64,000 nt of DNA from Terribium retamae. GTDB taxonomy: Bacteria > Pseudomonadota > Alphaproteobacteria > Rhizobiales > Rhizobiaceae. The position numbers and the translations under genes were made by a program. Shown piece by piece: positions 33,455 to 42,034 of the stretch (position 1 is the stretch's first letter; every line of letters starts with the position of its first letter). The notes below the pieces were generated by a model that saw only the letters and a program-made list of their open reading frames with translations, was not told the DNA's origin and ran no database searches. The stretch spans positions 62,001 through 126,000 of the forward strand of contig NZ_JAKREW010000012.1 of assembly GCF_022347545.1 (NCBI RefSeq), read 5' to 3'.

Positions 33455-34966
33455 TTAGGCGGCGCCTCGGGCCGTCTGGCCGGCGACTTCCGCCAACAGG
33501 CGGTCCATGTCGAGGCGCTCGTTCTTATGTTCGCCGACGACCGTGTGTTCCGACATGACCAGGATGCGGTCGGCCGTTTCAACCGCCTCATCGATCTCGG
33601 TGACGAAGATCAGCGTCGCGCGTCCAGCGGCACTTGCTCGTAGCTTGGCGGCGATGTCGCGTCTTGCTGCTATGTCGACGCCCTGGAACGGCTCGTCCAG
33701 CATGAAAAGCGAAGAGGGCTGCGCCATCCAGCGCGCCACCATCACCTTCTGCTGGTTGCCGCCCGACAGTGTCGACATCTCGTCCTTCTCGGACCGGCAG
33801 ACGATGCCCAGCTCGCCGATCTGACGACGGGCAATGGCGCGTTCGGCACGGCGGCGCAACACGCCGAAGGCCGAAATCCGCTTCAGAAACGGCAGGCTCA
33901 TATTCTCGTAGATGTTGAAGGCGCCGACGATGCCGCTTTCACTGCGATCCTTGGCGACAAGGAATGCGCCGGCGTTGATCGCTTCGGTCGGCGTGCGGGG
34001 ATTGTAGCCGCGCCCATTGAGGGTCATCGAACCGCCGAGAGGCGAACGCAGTCCGAACAACGTTTCGGCGAGCGCCGTCTTGCCGACGCCGACCAGGCCG
34101 GTGATCGCGACGATCTCGCCGTCACCCAGGGATAGCGAAATCGGCTTCGCATCCTCAGCTATAACGAGATTGTCGGCAGTGAAGATCGTCTTGCCGCCCA
34201 CATTGGCGGCGAAGGCACTTTGATGAACCTTGCGGCCCAGCATGGCATTGACCGCGCCTTCATAGTCGAGCGGCTTCTTATCGAACGTGCCGACGATCTG
34301 GCCATCGCGGAGCGAGACGATGCGGTCGGCCAGGCGGCGGATGTCCGACATGCGGTGCGAGATGTAGAGGATGGCGACGCCGTGAGACTTAAGCCGGTCG
34401 ACGAGCGCGAACAGGCGGTTGGCCTCTGCGCTGGAAAGCGAGGAGGTCGGCTCGTCGAGGATCAGCACCTTCGGCTCATGCGCCATGGCTCGGGCGATCG
34501 CCACCATCTGGCGGTCAGCCAGCGTGAGGTCCCCGATCGAGGCGCTAAGGTCGATGTCCAGTCCCATGCGCTCGGCGACGGCGCGCGCTTCGCGCTGCAC
34601 GCGTCGAGGGTTGAAAAGGAGAGGCTGGCCTTTGCCGCTGAGACGGTCGAGCGTCAGATTGGTGCCGACATCGAGCGCGGCGACCACGCCGTCATTGATG
34701 TTCTGGTGCACGGTGACGACGCCGGCGCGAATGGCTTCAGCGGGGGTCTTTGGAGCGAAGTCGGCGGCGCCCAAGGTCATGGCGCCGCCATCACGCGAAT
34801 GGACGCCGCTGATGACTTTCACCAACGTCGACTTGCCCGCTCCATTGGCGCCCATCAGCACCGTCACCTCGCCTGGATGCAGGTCGAGGCTGACGCCGCC
34901 AAGAACTTGGATCGGGCCGAAGGATTTCTTCAGATCCGCGATGCGGAACACGGCTTCTGCGGCCAT
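33455..34966 (-). CDS. Ribose-type ABC transporter ATP-binding protein (RbsA-like, two ABC domains)
   Basis: 503 residues from an ATG with AAGGAGGAG upstream; the 20 extra residues of the longer frame are rejected. Two tandem nucleotide-binding domains: the first has Walker A MGANGAGKST and a degenerate signature (LADRQMVAIARAM), the second has a degenerate Walker A (LVGVGKTAL) and a normal signature LSGGNQQKV. This crossed degeneracy is usual for RbsA-type proteins and not a defect. First gene of the importer operon, divergent from mtnK and sharing its promoter region. Confidence 0.9.
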   Translation of the reverse strand: MAAEAVFRIADLKKSFGPIQVLGGVSLDLHPGEVTVLMGANGAGKSTLVKVISGVHSRDGGAMTLGAADFAPKTPAEAIRAGVVTVHQNINDGVVAALDVGTNLTLDRLSGKGQPLLFNPRRVQREARAVAERMGLDIDLSASIGDLTLADRQMVAIARAMAHEPKVLILDEPTSSLSSAEANRLFALVDRLKSHGVAILYISHRMSDIRRLADRIVSLRDGQIVGTFDKKPLDYEGAVNAMLGRKVHQSAFAANVGGKTIFTADNLVIAEDAKPISLSLGDGEIVAITGLVGVGKTALAETLFGLRSPLGGSMTLNGRGYNPRTPTEAINAGAFLVAKDRSESGIVGAFNIYENMSLPFLKRISAFGVLRRRAERAIARRQIGELGIVCRSEKDEMSTLSGGNQQKVMVARWMAQPSSLFMLDEPFQGVDIAARRDIAAKLRASAAGRATLIFVTEIDEAVETADRILVMSEHTVVGEHKNERLDMDRLLAEVAGQTARGAA

Positions 34967-35002
34967 ATTCTCCTCCTTGACCCCGACGCTAGGAACAATC
35001 TC

Positions 35003-35031
35003 GTCATTTGTCAACACGATTGACAAATGAC
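35003..35031. promoter_or_regulatory. Inverted-repeat operator between importer operon and mtnK
   Basis: Perfect 12-bp arms gtcatttgtcaa (35003-35014) and 35020-35031 separated by 5 bases, about 75 bases upstream of mtnK and 37 bases upstream of the ATPase gene on the other strand. Spacing and symmetry suit a SorC/DeoR-type repressor; the local SorC protein is the likely ligand-responsive regulator (inference). Confidence 0.65.
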
Positions 35032-35104
35032 AGAATGGTTCCTAGCCTTTTACCTGTCATGACCGTTCGCTAACAGAAACGGGGACGCGGATCGGGAGGC
35101 CGAC

Positions 35105-36376
35105 ATGGCAAAAAATGCTTCGTTCGAGGCGCTGACGGTCGAAACTTTGCCTGGGCGGCTTGGTGCGCTGGCGGCATTGACCGATCACCTCGGCGACGAT
35201 GTTTCAGCCTGGCGTGTACGCGAGGTCGGCGACGGCAATTTGAACCTCGTCTTCATCGTCGAGGGCTCAACCGGTTCGGTTGTCGTCAAGCAGGCGCTGC
35301 CCTATGTCAGGTTGGTGGGCGAAAGCTGGCCTCTGCCGCTGAAGCGCTCCTTCTTCGAATATCATGCGCTGATCAGGCAGGAGGCACGCGCCGGCAAGGG
35401 CACGGTGCCGGCGGTGCTGCATTTCGACGAAGCGCAGGCGTTGATCGTCATGGAATATTTGACGCCGCACATCATCCTCCGTAAGGAGCTGATCGCCGGT
35501 CGCGAATTGCCGCGCATCGGCGTGGATCTCGGCCTGTTCGTCGCCCGCACTCTGTTCCGTGGCTCGGACCTGCATATGGCCGCGCGCGATCGCAAGGCTG
35601 ACCTGGCTCTGTTCGCAGACAATGTCGAGCTGTGCGACATCACCGAAAACCTGGTGTTTACCGATCCCTATTTCGAGGCGAAGCTGAACCATTACACGCC
35701 GGCTCTCGAACCGCTGGTTGCCGAATTGCGGGCCGACCGCGACCTCAAGGTCGAAGCACAGCGCCTCAAACATCTTTTCGCGGCCAACGCCGAAACCTTG
35801 CTGCATGGCGACCTGCACACCGGTTCCGTCATGGTGACCGACACCGACACGCGCGTCATCGATCCTGAATTCGCCTTCTATGGGCCGATGGCTTTCGACG
35901 TCGGCATGATGCTGGCGAATTTCTGGATGTCTTACTTTTCGCAGAGCGGCCACGAACAGGACGGCTCGCGCGAAAGCATGCGCGCTTATCTGCTGGAAAC
36001 GATCACCTCGATTTGGGCGGTCTTCCGCACCGAGTTCTCCCGTCTCTGGCGGAGCGAGCGCTCCGGCATGCTCTACGCACGCAGCCTGTTCGAGGATCGC
36101 GGTGATCCGCTTGGAGCCGAGCAGGCACTTGATCGCGTGCTGCATGATATCTGGCAGGATCTTCTGGGTTTCGCCGGCGTCGAATGCCATCGACGCATCC
36201 TTGGTCTCGCCCACAATGCGGATTTCGAGACCATCGAGGATGAAGCGAAGCGGGCCGTCTGCGAGGCCAAGGCACTGCGTTTCGGTCGCCACATCGCGGT
36301 CAACCGCCGCGCCATCCACAGCATCGAAGAGGTCAACGCGTTCGCCGCGCTGATCGAAAAAGGAGCATACGCGTGA
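35105..36376 (+). CDS. mtnK: S-methyl-5-thioribose kinase (or 5-deoxyribose kinase)
   Basis: 423-residue APH/ChoK-fold kinase of the MtnK family. The N-lobe [21 protein letters not shown] supplies the ATP lysine; the catalytic loop [12 protein letters not shown] near residues 233-242 and metal site [13 protein letters not shown] near 253 are the MtnK versions of the kinase motifs. It phosphorylates the C1 hydroxyl of 5-methylthioribose. GGGAGG lies ahead of the ATG. Its stop overlaps the mtnA start, so kinase and isomerase are coupled. The other methionine-salvage genes (mtnB, C, D) are absent here, so 5-deoxyribose is a second possible substrate. Confidence 0.9.
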   Translation: MAKNASFEALTVETLPGRLGALAALTDHLGDDVSAWRVREVGDGNLNLVFIVEGSTGSVVVKQALPYVRLVGESWPLPLKRSFFEYHALIRQEARAGKGTVPAVLHFDEAQALIVMEYLTPHIILRKELIAGRELPRIGVDLGLFVARTLFRGSDLHMAARDRKADLALFADNVELCDITENLVFTDPYFEAKLNHYTPALEPLVAELRADRDLKVEAQRLKHLFAANAETLLHGDLHTGSVMVTDTDTRVIDPEFAFYGPMAFDVGMMLANFWMSYFSQSGHEQDGSRESMRAYLLETITSIWAVFRTEFSRLWRSERSGMLYARSLFEDRGDPLGAEQALDRVLHDIWQDLLGFAGVECHRRILGLAHNADFETIEDEAKRAVCEAKALRFGRHIAVNRRAIHSIEEVNAFAALIEKGAYA

Positions 36377-37467
36377 ACGTCGGCGGCAAGCATTTTCGCA
36401 CCATCTGGCTGAACGAAGACGGCCGTTCCGTCGACATCATCGACCAGCGTTGGCTGCCGCATGAATTCCGCGTCGTCACATTGTCGACGGTGGAGGATGT
36501 CGCGGTCGCCATCCGTGACATGTGGGTGCGCGGCGCACCGCTGATCGGCGTCACCGCGGCCTATGGCATGGCGATCCAGATGCAGGCTGACGCATCGGAT
36601 GCTGCCCTCGATGCCGCGTGGGAAAAGCTCCACGAGACGCGCCCGACGGCGATCAACCTGCGCTGGGCGCTCGATGAGATGCGAAAGCTGTTGAAGCCGC
36701 TGCCGGTTTCCGAGCGTATCGCTGCGGCCTACAAGCGCGCCGCCGAGATCGCTGACGAGGATGTCGAGCTCAACCGCTCGATCGGCGGCAACGGCCTTGC
36801 CATCATCAAGGAGATCGCAGCCAGGAAGAAGCCGGGCGAGCGCGTCAACATCCTCACTCATTGCAATGCCGGCTGGCTGGCGACGGTCGACTACGGCACC
36901 GCTACGGCCCCGATCTATCTGGCGGCCGAGGCAGGCATCCCGATCCACGTCTATGTCGATGAGACGCGCCCGCGCAACCAGGGCGCCCAGCTCACAGCTT
37001 GGGAGATGGCCGGGCACGGCGTGCCACACACCTTGATTGTCGACAATGCCGGCGGTCACCTGATGCAGCATGGCGAGGTCGACATGGTCATCGTCGGCAC
37101 CGATCGCACCACCGCCAATGGCGATGTCTGCAACAAGATCGGCACCTACCTGAAGGCACTCGCAGCCAAAGACAACGACATTCCGTTCTATGTCGCGCTG
37201 CCGTCGCCGACCATCGACTGGACTGTGTCCGACGGGCTGACCGAGATCCCGATCGAAGAGCGTTCCGGCGAGGAAGTCTCCTACGTCCAGGGCAAGACCG
37301 AAACCGGCGAGATCGCCCGCGTGCGCGTATCTCCGGAGGCGTCGCCTGCCGGCAACCCGGCCTTCGACGTGACGCCGGCCCGCCTCGTCACCGGCCTGAT
37401 CACCGAGCGCGGTGTCGCCAAGGCTTCCCGCGACGGGCTGGCGGCGCTGTTTCCAGAGCGGAAGTAG
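36373..37467 (+). CDS. mtnA: S-methyl-5-thioribose-1-phosphate isomerase
   Basis: 364 residues starting at a GTG that overlaps the mtnK stop, with AGGAG about 7 bases upstream. It converts 5-methylthioribose-1-phosphate to the ribulose-1-phosphate. Catalytic residues are visible as the Cys in [15 protein letters not shown] near residue 165 and Asp in [11 protein letters not shown] near 242. Early [15 protein letters not shown] and the [12 protein letters not shown] stretch match MtnA. Product would feed the fused aldolase at 29050. Confidence 0.95.
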   Translation: MNVGGKHFRTIWLNEDGRSVDIIDQRWLPHEFRVVTLSTVEDVAVAIRDMWVRGAPLIGVTAAYGMAIQMQADASDAALDAAWEKLHETRPTAINLRWALDEMRKLLKPLPVSERIAAAYKRAAEIADEDVELNRSIGGNGLAIIKEIAARKKPGERVNILTHCNAGWLATVDYGTATAPIYLAAEAGIPIHVYVDETRPRNQGAQLTAWEMAGHGVPHTLIVDNAGGHLMQHGEVDMVIVGTDRTTANGDVCNKIGTYLKALAAKDNDIPFYVALPSPTIDWTVSDGLTEIPIEERSGEEVSYVQGKTETGEIARVRVSPEASPAGNPAFDVTPARLVTGLITERGVAKASRDGLAALFPERK

Positions 37468-37479
37468 CGCTGGGAGGGC

Positions 37480-37696
37480 GTGCGTCCTTCGAGGCTCGCC
37501 CACATGATTTTTTGCCTTTCTTCCAGCGTTTTGCGGCGAGCACCTCAGGATGAGGCAGGTTGGCGCGAACCTCTCTTGTACCGTAACGCCTTCGTCTGGG
37601 GTGGCACCACACAACGGTCCTCATTCTGAGGTGCGAGCCTGCAGAGCGTTGAAAATACTGGTAAAATCCCACGAGGGCGAGCCTCGAAGGACGCAC
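37480..37696. repeat. Palindromic intergenic repeat, copy 1 (diverged)
   Basis: 217-bp element with perfect 21-bp terminal inverted repeats (left 37480-37500, right 37676-37696; sequence begins gtgcgtccttcgag) and imperfect inner arms containing cacctcaggatgagg and cctcattctgaggtg. A second copy lies at 41799-42011 and a fragment at 57302-57322. It carries no gene. The 378-base gap between mtnA and deoC consists of this element plus about 150 bases of unremarkable leader. Confidence 0.85.
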
Positions 37697-37845
37697 TACA
37701 CCGCAACGTCAACCAGCCGAAATCCCGACACGGCCCCTCCCGCCAAGACCGATTGAGCCTTGGCGGGCTTCGCGATTCGCGCAATATGGGCGTTTCGGCG
37801 CGGTCGTCTTCTGCTGTCACCGCCCGGGCGTATGGGAGGTGCGAG

Positions 37846-38859
37846 ATGAATGTCGTCGACAAACACCGAGGTGGCCAGGCGGTCGGCGCTGCCGCCTTCG
37901 CCAACCAGCCGCATCCTTATAACCCGCCGATACCATTTTCCCTGGATCCGATCGAGGCTGTCCGCGTCAACCTGAGTGCCGCCGAACGGCGCACCTCGTC
38001 GCTCGGTGGGCGCCGTACGGTGAAGAAGGAGTGGCAGGCCGCCTGGCTGGTGCGCGCGCTGCAGTGCATCGATCTCACCACGCTGAACGGCGACGACACC
38101 GCCGGCCGCGTGCGCAGGCTCTGCGCCAAAGCGCGCCAGCCGTTGCGCACCGATCTGCAGGAAGCACTCGGCCTCGGTGACCGCACCATCACCACCGGTG
38201 CCGTCTGCGTTTATCATCGTTTCGTCGCCACTGCGGTCGACGCGCTGCAGGGCTCAGGTATCCCAGTTGCCGCCGTTTCTACCGGCTTTCCGGCCGGCCT
38301 TTCGCCGCTCGACACGCGGCTCAAGGAGATCGAGGCTTCCGTTGCCGACGGTGCTGAGGAGATCGATATCGTCATCACGCGCGAACATGTGCTGACCGGC
38401 AACTGGCAGGCGCTTTATGACGAGGTGAAGGCCTGCAAGGAAGCCTGCGGGAAAGCGCATATGAAGACGATCCTGGCCACGGGCGATTTGCAGACCTTGC
38501 GCAATGTCGCCCGTGCATCCTGGGTGTCGATGATGGCGGGTTCCGATTTCATCAAGACCTCGACCGGCAAGGAGGCGATCAATGCAACGCTGCCGGTCAC
38601 GCTGGTCATGATCCGTGCCATCCGCGATTATCGCGAGATGACCGGCCACGTCGTCGGCTACAAGCCCGCCGGTGGTATCTCCACCGCCAAGGACGCGATG
38701 GCCTATCTGGCGCTGATGAAGGAAGAACTCGGCAACGACTGGCTGCAGCCCAACCTGTTCCGCTTCGGCGCCTCGTCCTTGCTCGCCGATATCGAGCGCC
38801 AGCTCGAACACTATGTCACGGGTCGTTACGCGGCCTTCAGCCACCACGCCATGGCGTAA
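37846..38859 (+). CDS. deoC: Deoxyribose-phosphate aldolase
   Basis: 337 residues from the ATG with GGGAGG 6 bases upstream; a longer frame is open upstream but is not aldolase-like. It cleaves 2-deoxyribose-5-phosphate to glyceraldehyde-3-phosphate and acetaldehyde. The Schiff-base lysine is in DFIKTSTGKEA near residue 235 and the second lysine in GYKPAGGIST near 273. The N-terminal about 70 residues (MNVVDKHRGGQ onward) extend beyond the short E. coli enzyme, as in many alphaproteobacteria. It is followed 10 bases later by an aldehyde dehydrogenase that would oxidise the acetaldehyde. Confidence 0.92.
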   Translation: MNVVDKHRGGQAVGAAAFANQPHPYNPPIPFSLDPIEAVRVNLSAAERRTSSLGGRRTVKKEWQAAWLVRALQCIDLTTLNGDDTAGRVRRLCAKARQPLRTDLQEALGLGDRTITTGAVCVYHRFVATAVDALQGSGIPVAAVSTGFPAGLSPLDTRLKEIEASVADGAEEIDIVITREHVLTGNWQALYDEVKACKEACGKAHMKTILATGDLQTLRNVARASWVSMMAGSDFIKTSTGKEAINATLPVTLVMIRAIRDYREMTGHVVGYKPAGGISTAKDAMAYLALMKEELGNDWLQPNLFRFGASSLLADIERQLEHYVTGRYAAFSHHAMA

Positions 38860-38869
38860 GGGGTCTTCC

Positions 38870-41245
38870 ATGTCGATCGCAGAAATCCTGGACACGATGG
38901 AATACGGACCGGCGCCGGAGAGCGACAAGGAAGCCCGCGCCTGGGTCAAGGGGCTGGGTAGTGAAACCAAACTGTTCATCGGCGGGGCCTGGAAGAAGGC
39001 CAAGTCGGACGAGAGCTTCGAAACCACGTCGCCATCCAGCGGCGAGGTGCTGACCCGGCTGGCTCAGGCTAATGCCGCCGATGTTGACGCCGCGGTCAAG
39101 GCCGCCGCCAAGGCGCAGCCCGGATGGGCTGCACTGCCCGGCCATGTGCGCGCTCGTTACCTCTATGCCATCGCCCGGCTCATCCAGCGCCACAGTCGTC
39201 TGTTCGCGGTGGTGGAAACGCTCGACAACGGCAAGCCGATACGCGAAACCCGCGACATCGACATCCCCCTGGTCACCCGCCATTTCTATCATCATGCCGG
39301 CTGGGCGCAGCTGATGGAGGGCGAACTGGCCGACAAGGAACCGCTCGGCGTCTGCGGCCAGATCATCCCTTGGAACTTCCCGCTGCTGATGCTGGCTTGG
39401 AAGATCGCGCCGGCGATCGCGCTCGGCAACACGGTGGTGCTGAAGCCTGCCGAATACACCTCGCTGACCGCACTTTTGTTCGCCGAGATCTGCCAGAAGG
39501 CCGGTCTGCCCGAAGGTGTCGTCAACATCGTCACCGGCGACGGCGCCACCGGCGAGGCCATCGTCAATCATCCGGGCGTTGCCAAGATAGCCTTCACTGG
39601 CTCGACCGAGGTCGGCCGCCGCATTCGTGAGGCCACGGCCGGATCGGGCAAGAGCCTGACCCTCGAGCTCGGCGGCAAATCGCCGTTTATCGTCTTTGAC
39701 GATGCCGACTTGGATGCCGCGGTGGAAGGGGTCGTCGACGCGATCTGGTTCAACCAGGGCCAGGTCTGCTGCGCCGGTTCTCGCCTGCTGGTGCAGGAAA
39801 GCGTGCAGGCGCGTTTCATAGCCAAGCTGGTGGCCCGCATGGAGACATTGCGCGTCGGCGATCCGCTCGACAAGGCGATCGATATAGGCGCTATCGTGCA
39901 TCCGGTGCAGTTGGCGCGCATCCGTGAACTGGTCGATGTCGGCGTCAAGGAAGGTGCCGTCCTGCGCCAACCCAAATCGGGCGTGCCGGCCAAAGGATGT
40001 TTTTACCCGCCGACGCTGCTCACCGGAGTGCACCCGGCTGCCACCGTCTCGCGCGTCGAGATATTCGGGCCGGTGCTCGTAGCCACCACCTTCCGCACCC
40101 CGGCTGAAGCGGTCGAACTCGCCAACAACACCGAATACGGGCTTGCTGCCTCGATCTGGTCGGAGACGCTCTCGCTGGCGCTGGACATTGCGCCGAAGCT
40201 GAAATGCGGCGTCGTCTGGGTCAACGGCACCAACATGTTCGATGCCGGCGTCGGCTTCGGCGGTTACAAGGAATCCGGCTATGGCCGCGAGGGCGGGCGC
40301 GAAGGCCTGGCGGCCTATTGCAAGCCGAAATGGCTGGCCAAGGCCAAGCCGATCGCTGTCCTGCCTGTGGTCGAGCCCAATGGCGATGTCGTCTCGACAG
40401 GCTTCATCGACCGCACCGCGAAACTCTATGTCGGTGGCAAGCAGGCGAGGCCGGATGGCGGTTATTCGCGTCCGATCGTTTCGCCTTCCGGCGCGTTGGT
40501 CGGCGAGGTTGGCGATGGCAACCGCAAGGATATCCGCAACGCCGTGGAAGCCGCACGCAAGGCGACCGGCTGGGCGACGACTGCCGAGCACAGCCGCGCG
40601 CAGATCCTCTACTACATTGCCGAGAATCTGGATGCGCGCTCGGGCGAATTCGCCGATCGTCTTGCCGCGATGACCGGCAAGCGCAAGCAGGATGCCGCCA
40701 GGGAAGTTGCAACCTCCGTGTCGCGCCTGTTCTCCTACGGCGCCTGGGCCGACAAGTTCGAAGGCGCGGTGCACAAGCCGCCGCTGCGCGGCGTGGCGCT
40801 CGCCGTGAACGAGCCGGTCGGTGTCCTGGGCATCGCCTGCCCGGAAGACCATGGCCTGCTCGGTTTCGTCTCGACCTTCGCGCCGACGATCGCTATGGGC
40901 AACCGGGTTGTCGTGCTGCCGTCGTCGCGCCAGGCGCTTGCCGCTACCGACTTCTACCAGGTGCTCGAGACGTCCGATGTGCCGGACGGTGTCGTCAACA
41001 TCGTCACCGGCGATCGTGACGCGCTGGCGCTTGAACTCGCCAAGCACGAGGAAGTCGATGCCATCTGGTATTTCGGCGGCCGCGACGCGGCGGCGAAGAT
41101 CGAGAAGGCCTCGACCGGCAACCTCAAGCAGGTCTGGACCGAAACCGTCCAGCGTGACTGGTATGACGCGCGCCAGGGCGAGGGCAGGGAGTTTCTAGCC
41201 CGTGCCGTCCAGGTGAAGAACATCTGGGTGCCCTACGGCGAGTAG
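38870..41245 (+). CDS. Aldehyde dehydrogenase with second, non-catalytic ALDH-like domain (ALDH16-type)
   Basis: 791 residues. The first domain (about 20-480) is complete: TLELGGKSP with general-base Glu near 265, catalytic Cys in QGQVCCAGSRLL near 300, and GGYKESGYGREGG near its end. The second (about 500-791) has ALDH fold segments such as PVGVLGIACPEDHGLLGF and VVNIVTGDRDAL but stops short and lacks catalytic Cys and Glu. This architecture is that of ALDH16, where the extra domain supports the active one. It likely oxidises acetaldehyde from deoC or the fused aldolase. Start chosen at the ATG after AAGGGG; the longer frame adds 19 residues. Confidence 0.87.
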   Translation: MSIAEILDTMEYGPAPESDKEARAWVKGLGSETKLFIGGAWKKAKSDESFETTSPSSGEVLTRLAQANAADVDAAVKAAAKAQPGWAALPGHVRARYLYAIARLIQRHSRLFAVVETLDNGKPIRETRDIDIPLVTRHFYHHAGWAQLMEGELADKEPLGVCGQIIPWNFPLLMLAWKIAPAIALGNTVVLKPAEYTSLTALLFAEICQKAGLPEGVVNIVTGDGATGEAIVNHPGVAKIAFTGSTEVGRRIREATAGSGKSLTLELGGKSPFIVFDDADLDAAVEGVVDAIWFNQGQVCCAGSRLLVQESVQARFIAKLVARMETLRVGDPLDKAIDIGAIVHPVQLARIRELVDVGVKEGAVLRQPKSGVPAKGCFYPPTLLTGVHPAATVSRVEIFGPVLVATTFRTPAEAVELANNTEYGLAASIWSETLSLALDIAPKLKCGVVWVNGTNMFDAGVGFGGYKESGYGREGGREGLAAYCKPKWLAKAKPIAVLPVVEPNGDVVSTGFIDRTAKLYVGGKQARPDGGYSRPIVSPSGALVGEVGDGNRKDIRNAVEAARKATGWATTAEHSRAQILYYIAENLDARSGEFADRLAAMTGKRKQDAAREVATSVSRLFSYGAWADKFEGAVHKPPLRGVALAVNEPVGVLGIACPEDHGLLGFVSTFAPTIAMGNRVVVLPSSRQALAATDFYQVLETSDVPDGVVNIVTGDRDALALELAKHEEVDAIWYFGGRDAAAKIEKASTGNLKQVWTETVQRDWYDARQGEGREFLARAVQVKNIWVPYGE

Positions 41246-41253
41246 CGTTTCTT

Positions 41254-41337
41254 CCTTCTCCCCGTCCTACGGGGAGAAGGTGCCCGAAGGGCGGATGAGG
41301 GGCAGCACCACGCGGCGGACGCGGGCTCTGCCCCTCA
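41254..41337. repeat. RIME-like intergenic repeat
   Basis: Two stem-loops: ccttctcccc (41254-41263) / ggggagaagg (41271-41280), then tgaggggcag (41296-41305) / ctgcccctca (41328-41337), linked by tgcccgaagggcgga. This arrangement resembles the RIME-type repeats abundant between rhizobial genes. It lies directly after the ALDH gene and may also end its transcript. Confidence 0.7.
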
Positions 41338-41448
41338 CTGTCTGCCGGACGTCTCTCTCCGCAAGCGGGCGAGAGTAGCAACTTCGATGCGGTTCCCACG
41401 CCGCGAATCGGCTACTCGATCCCAAATCACGATCTGAGGAACTTCGCC

Positions 41449-41796
41449 TTGACCATCACCATGTACGGCATCCCGAACTGCGACACGATCAAGAAGGCGC
41501 GCGTCTGGCTGGAGGGCCATAAGGTCGGCTACGCTTTCCATGACTATCGCGCCTCGGGCATCGAGCCTGATCGCCTCCAGGGCTGGATCGACAAGCTTGG
41601 CTGGGAAGTGCTGCTTAATAAGGCGAGCACAACCTTCAGGGAATTGCCGGACGACAAGAAGCAGGGCCTCGACGCCGGGAAAGCCAAGGCGCTGATGCTG
41701 GCCAGCCCGACGATGATCAAGCGTCCGGTGCTCGATCTGGGCGACCGCCTGCTCGTTGGTTTCAAGCCGGATGTCTACGAGCGCGAGCTCGGTTGA
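41449..41796 (+). CDS. ArsC/Spx-family (YffB-like) reductase
   Basis: 115-residue thioredoxin-fold protein of the ArsC/Spx group. The single N-terminal Cys in YGIPNCDTIKKARVWLEGH, HDYRASGIEPDRLQGWIDKLGWE, and the final KRPVLDLGDRLLVGF match YffB-like proteins, which use glutathione or act as thiol reductases rather than classical arsenate reductases. The TTG at 41449 is favoured as start because GAGGA lies 8 bases upstream, while the ATG at 41461 has none. It stands alone between two repeats. Confidence 0.85.
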   Translation: MTITMYGIPNCDTIKKARVWLEGHKVGYAFHDYRASGIEPDRLQGWIDKLGWEVLLNKASTTFRELPDDKKQGLDAGKAKALMLASPTMIKRPVLDLGDRLLVGFKPDVYERELG

Positions 41797-41798
41797 TT

Positions 41799-42011
41799 TT
41801 CGAGGCTCGCCCCGTTTGGTTTTTACAGCCTTTCCAACGCTTTGCGGGCTCGCACCTCAGGATGAGGACCGTTGGTGCAACGACACCCAAGTTCTGAGAC
41901 GTTTCAGAATTGTCGATCGACTGGCACAAACGGTCCTCATCCTGAGGTGCGAGCCCGCAAAGCGTTGGAAAGATGAATAAAAATCATGCGGGCGAGCCTC
42001 GAAGGACGCAC
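41799..42011. repeat. Palindromic intergenic repeat, copy 2 (intact arms)
   Basis: 213 bp. The inner arms are perfect 44-nt inverted repeats (41830-41873 and 41929-41972) around a 55-nt centre; the right end (41991-42011) equals the terminal repeat of copy 1, the left end is shortened and begins 3 bases after the reductase stop. Transcribed, it would form a very long hairpin between the convergent reductase and aminopeptidase genes and may serve as their terminator. Confidence 0.88.
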
Positions 42012-42034
42012 CATGCAAAACTTCGGTCAGCGGA

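Noticed and set aside
38837..41047. 736-codon open frame antisense to the ALDH gene
   Set aside because: Same artefact of codon bias; no recognisable family and it covers the opposite strand of a clear enzyme.
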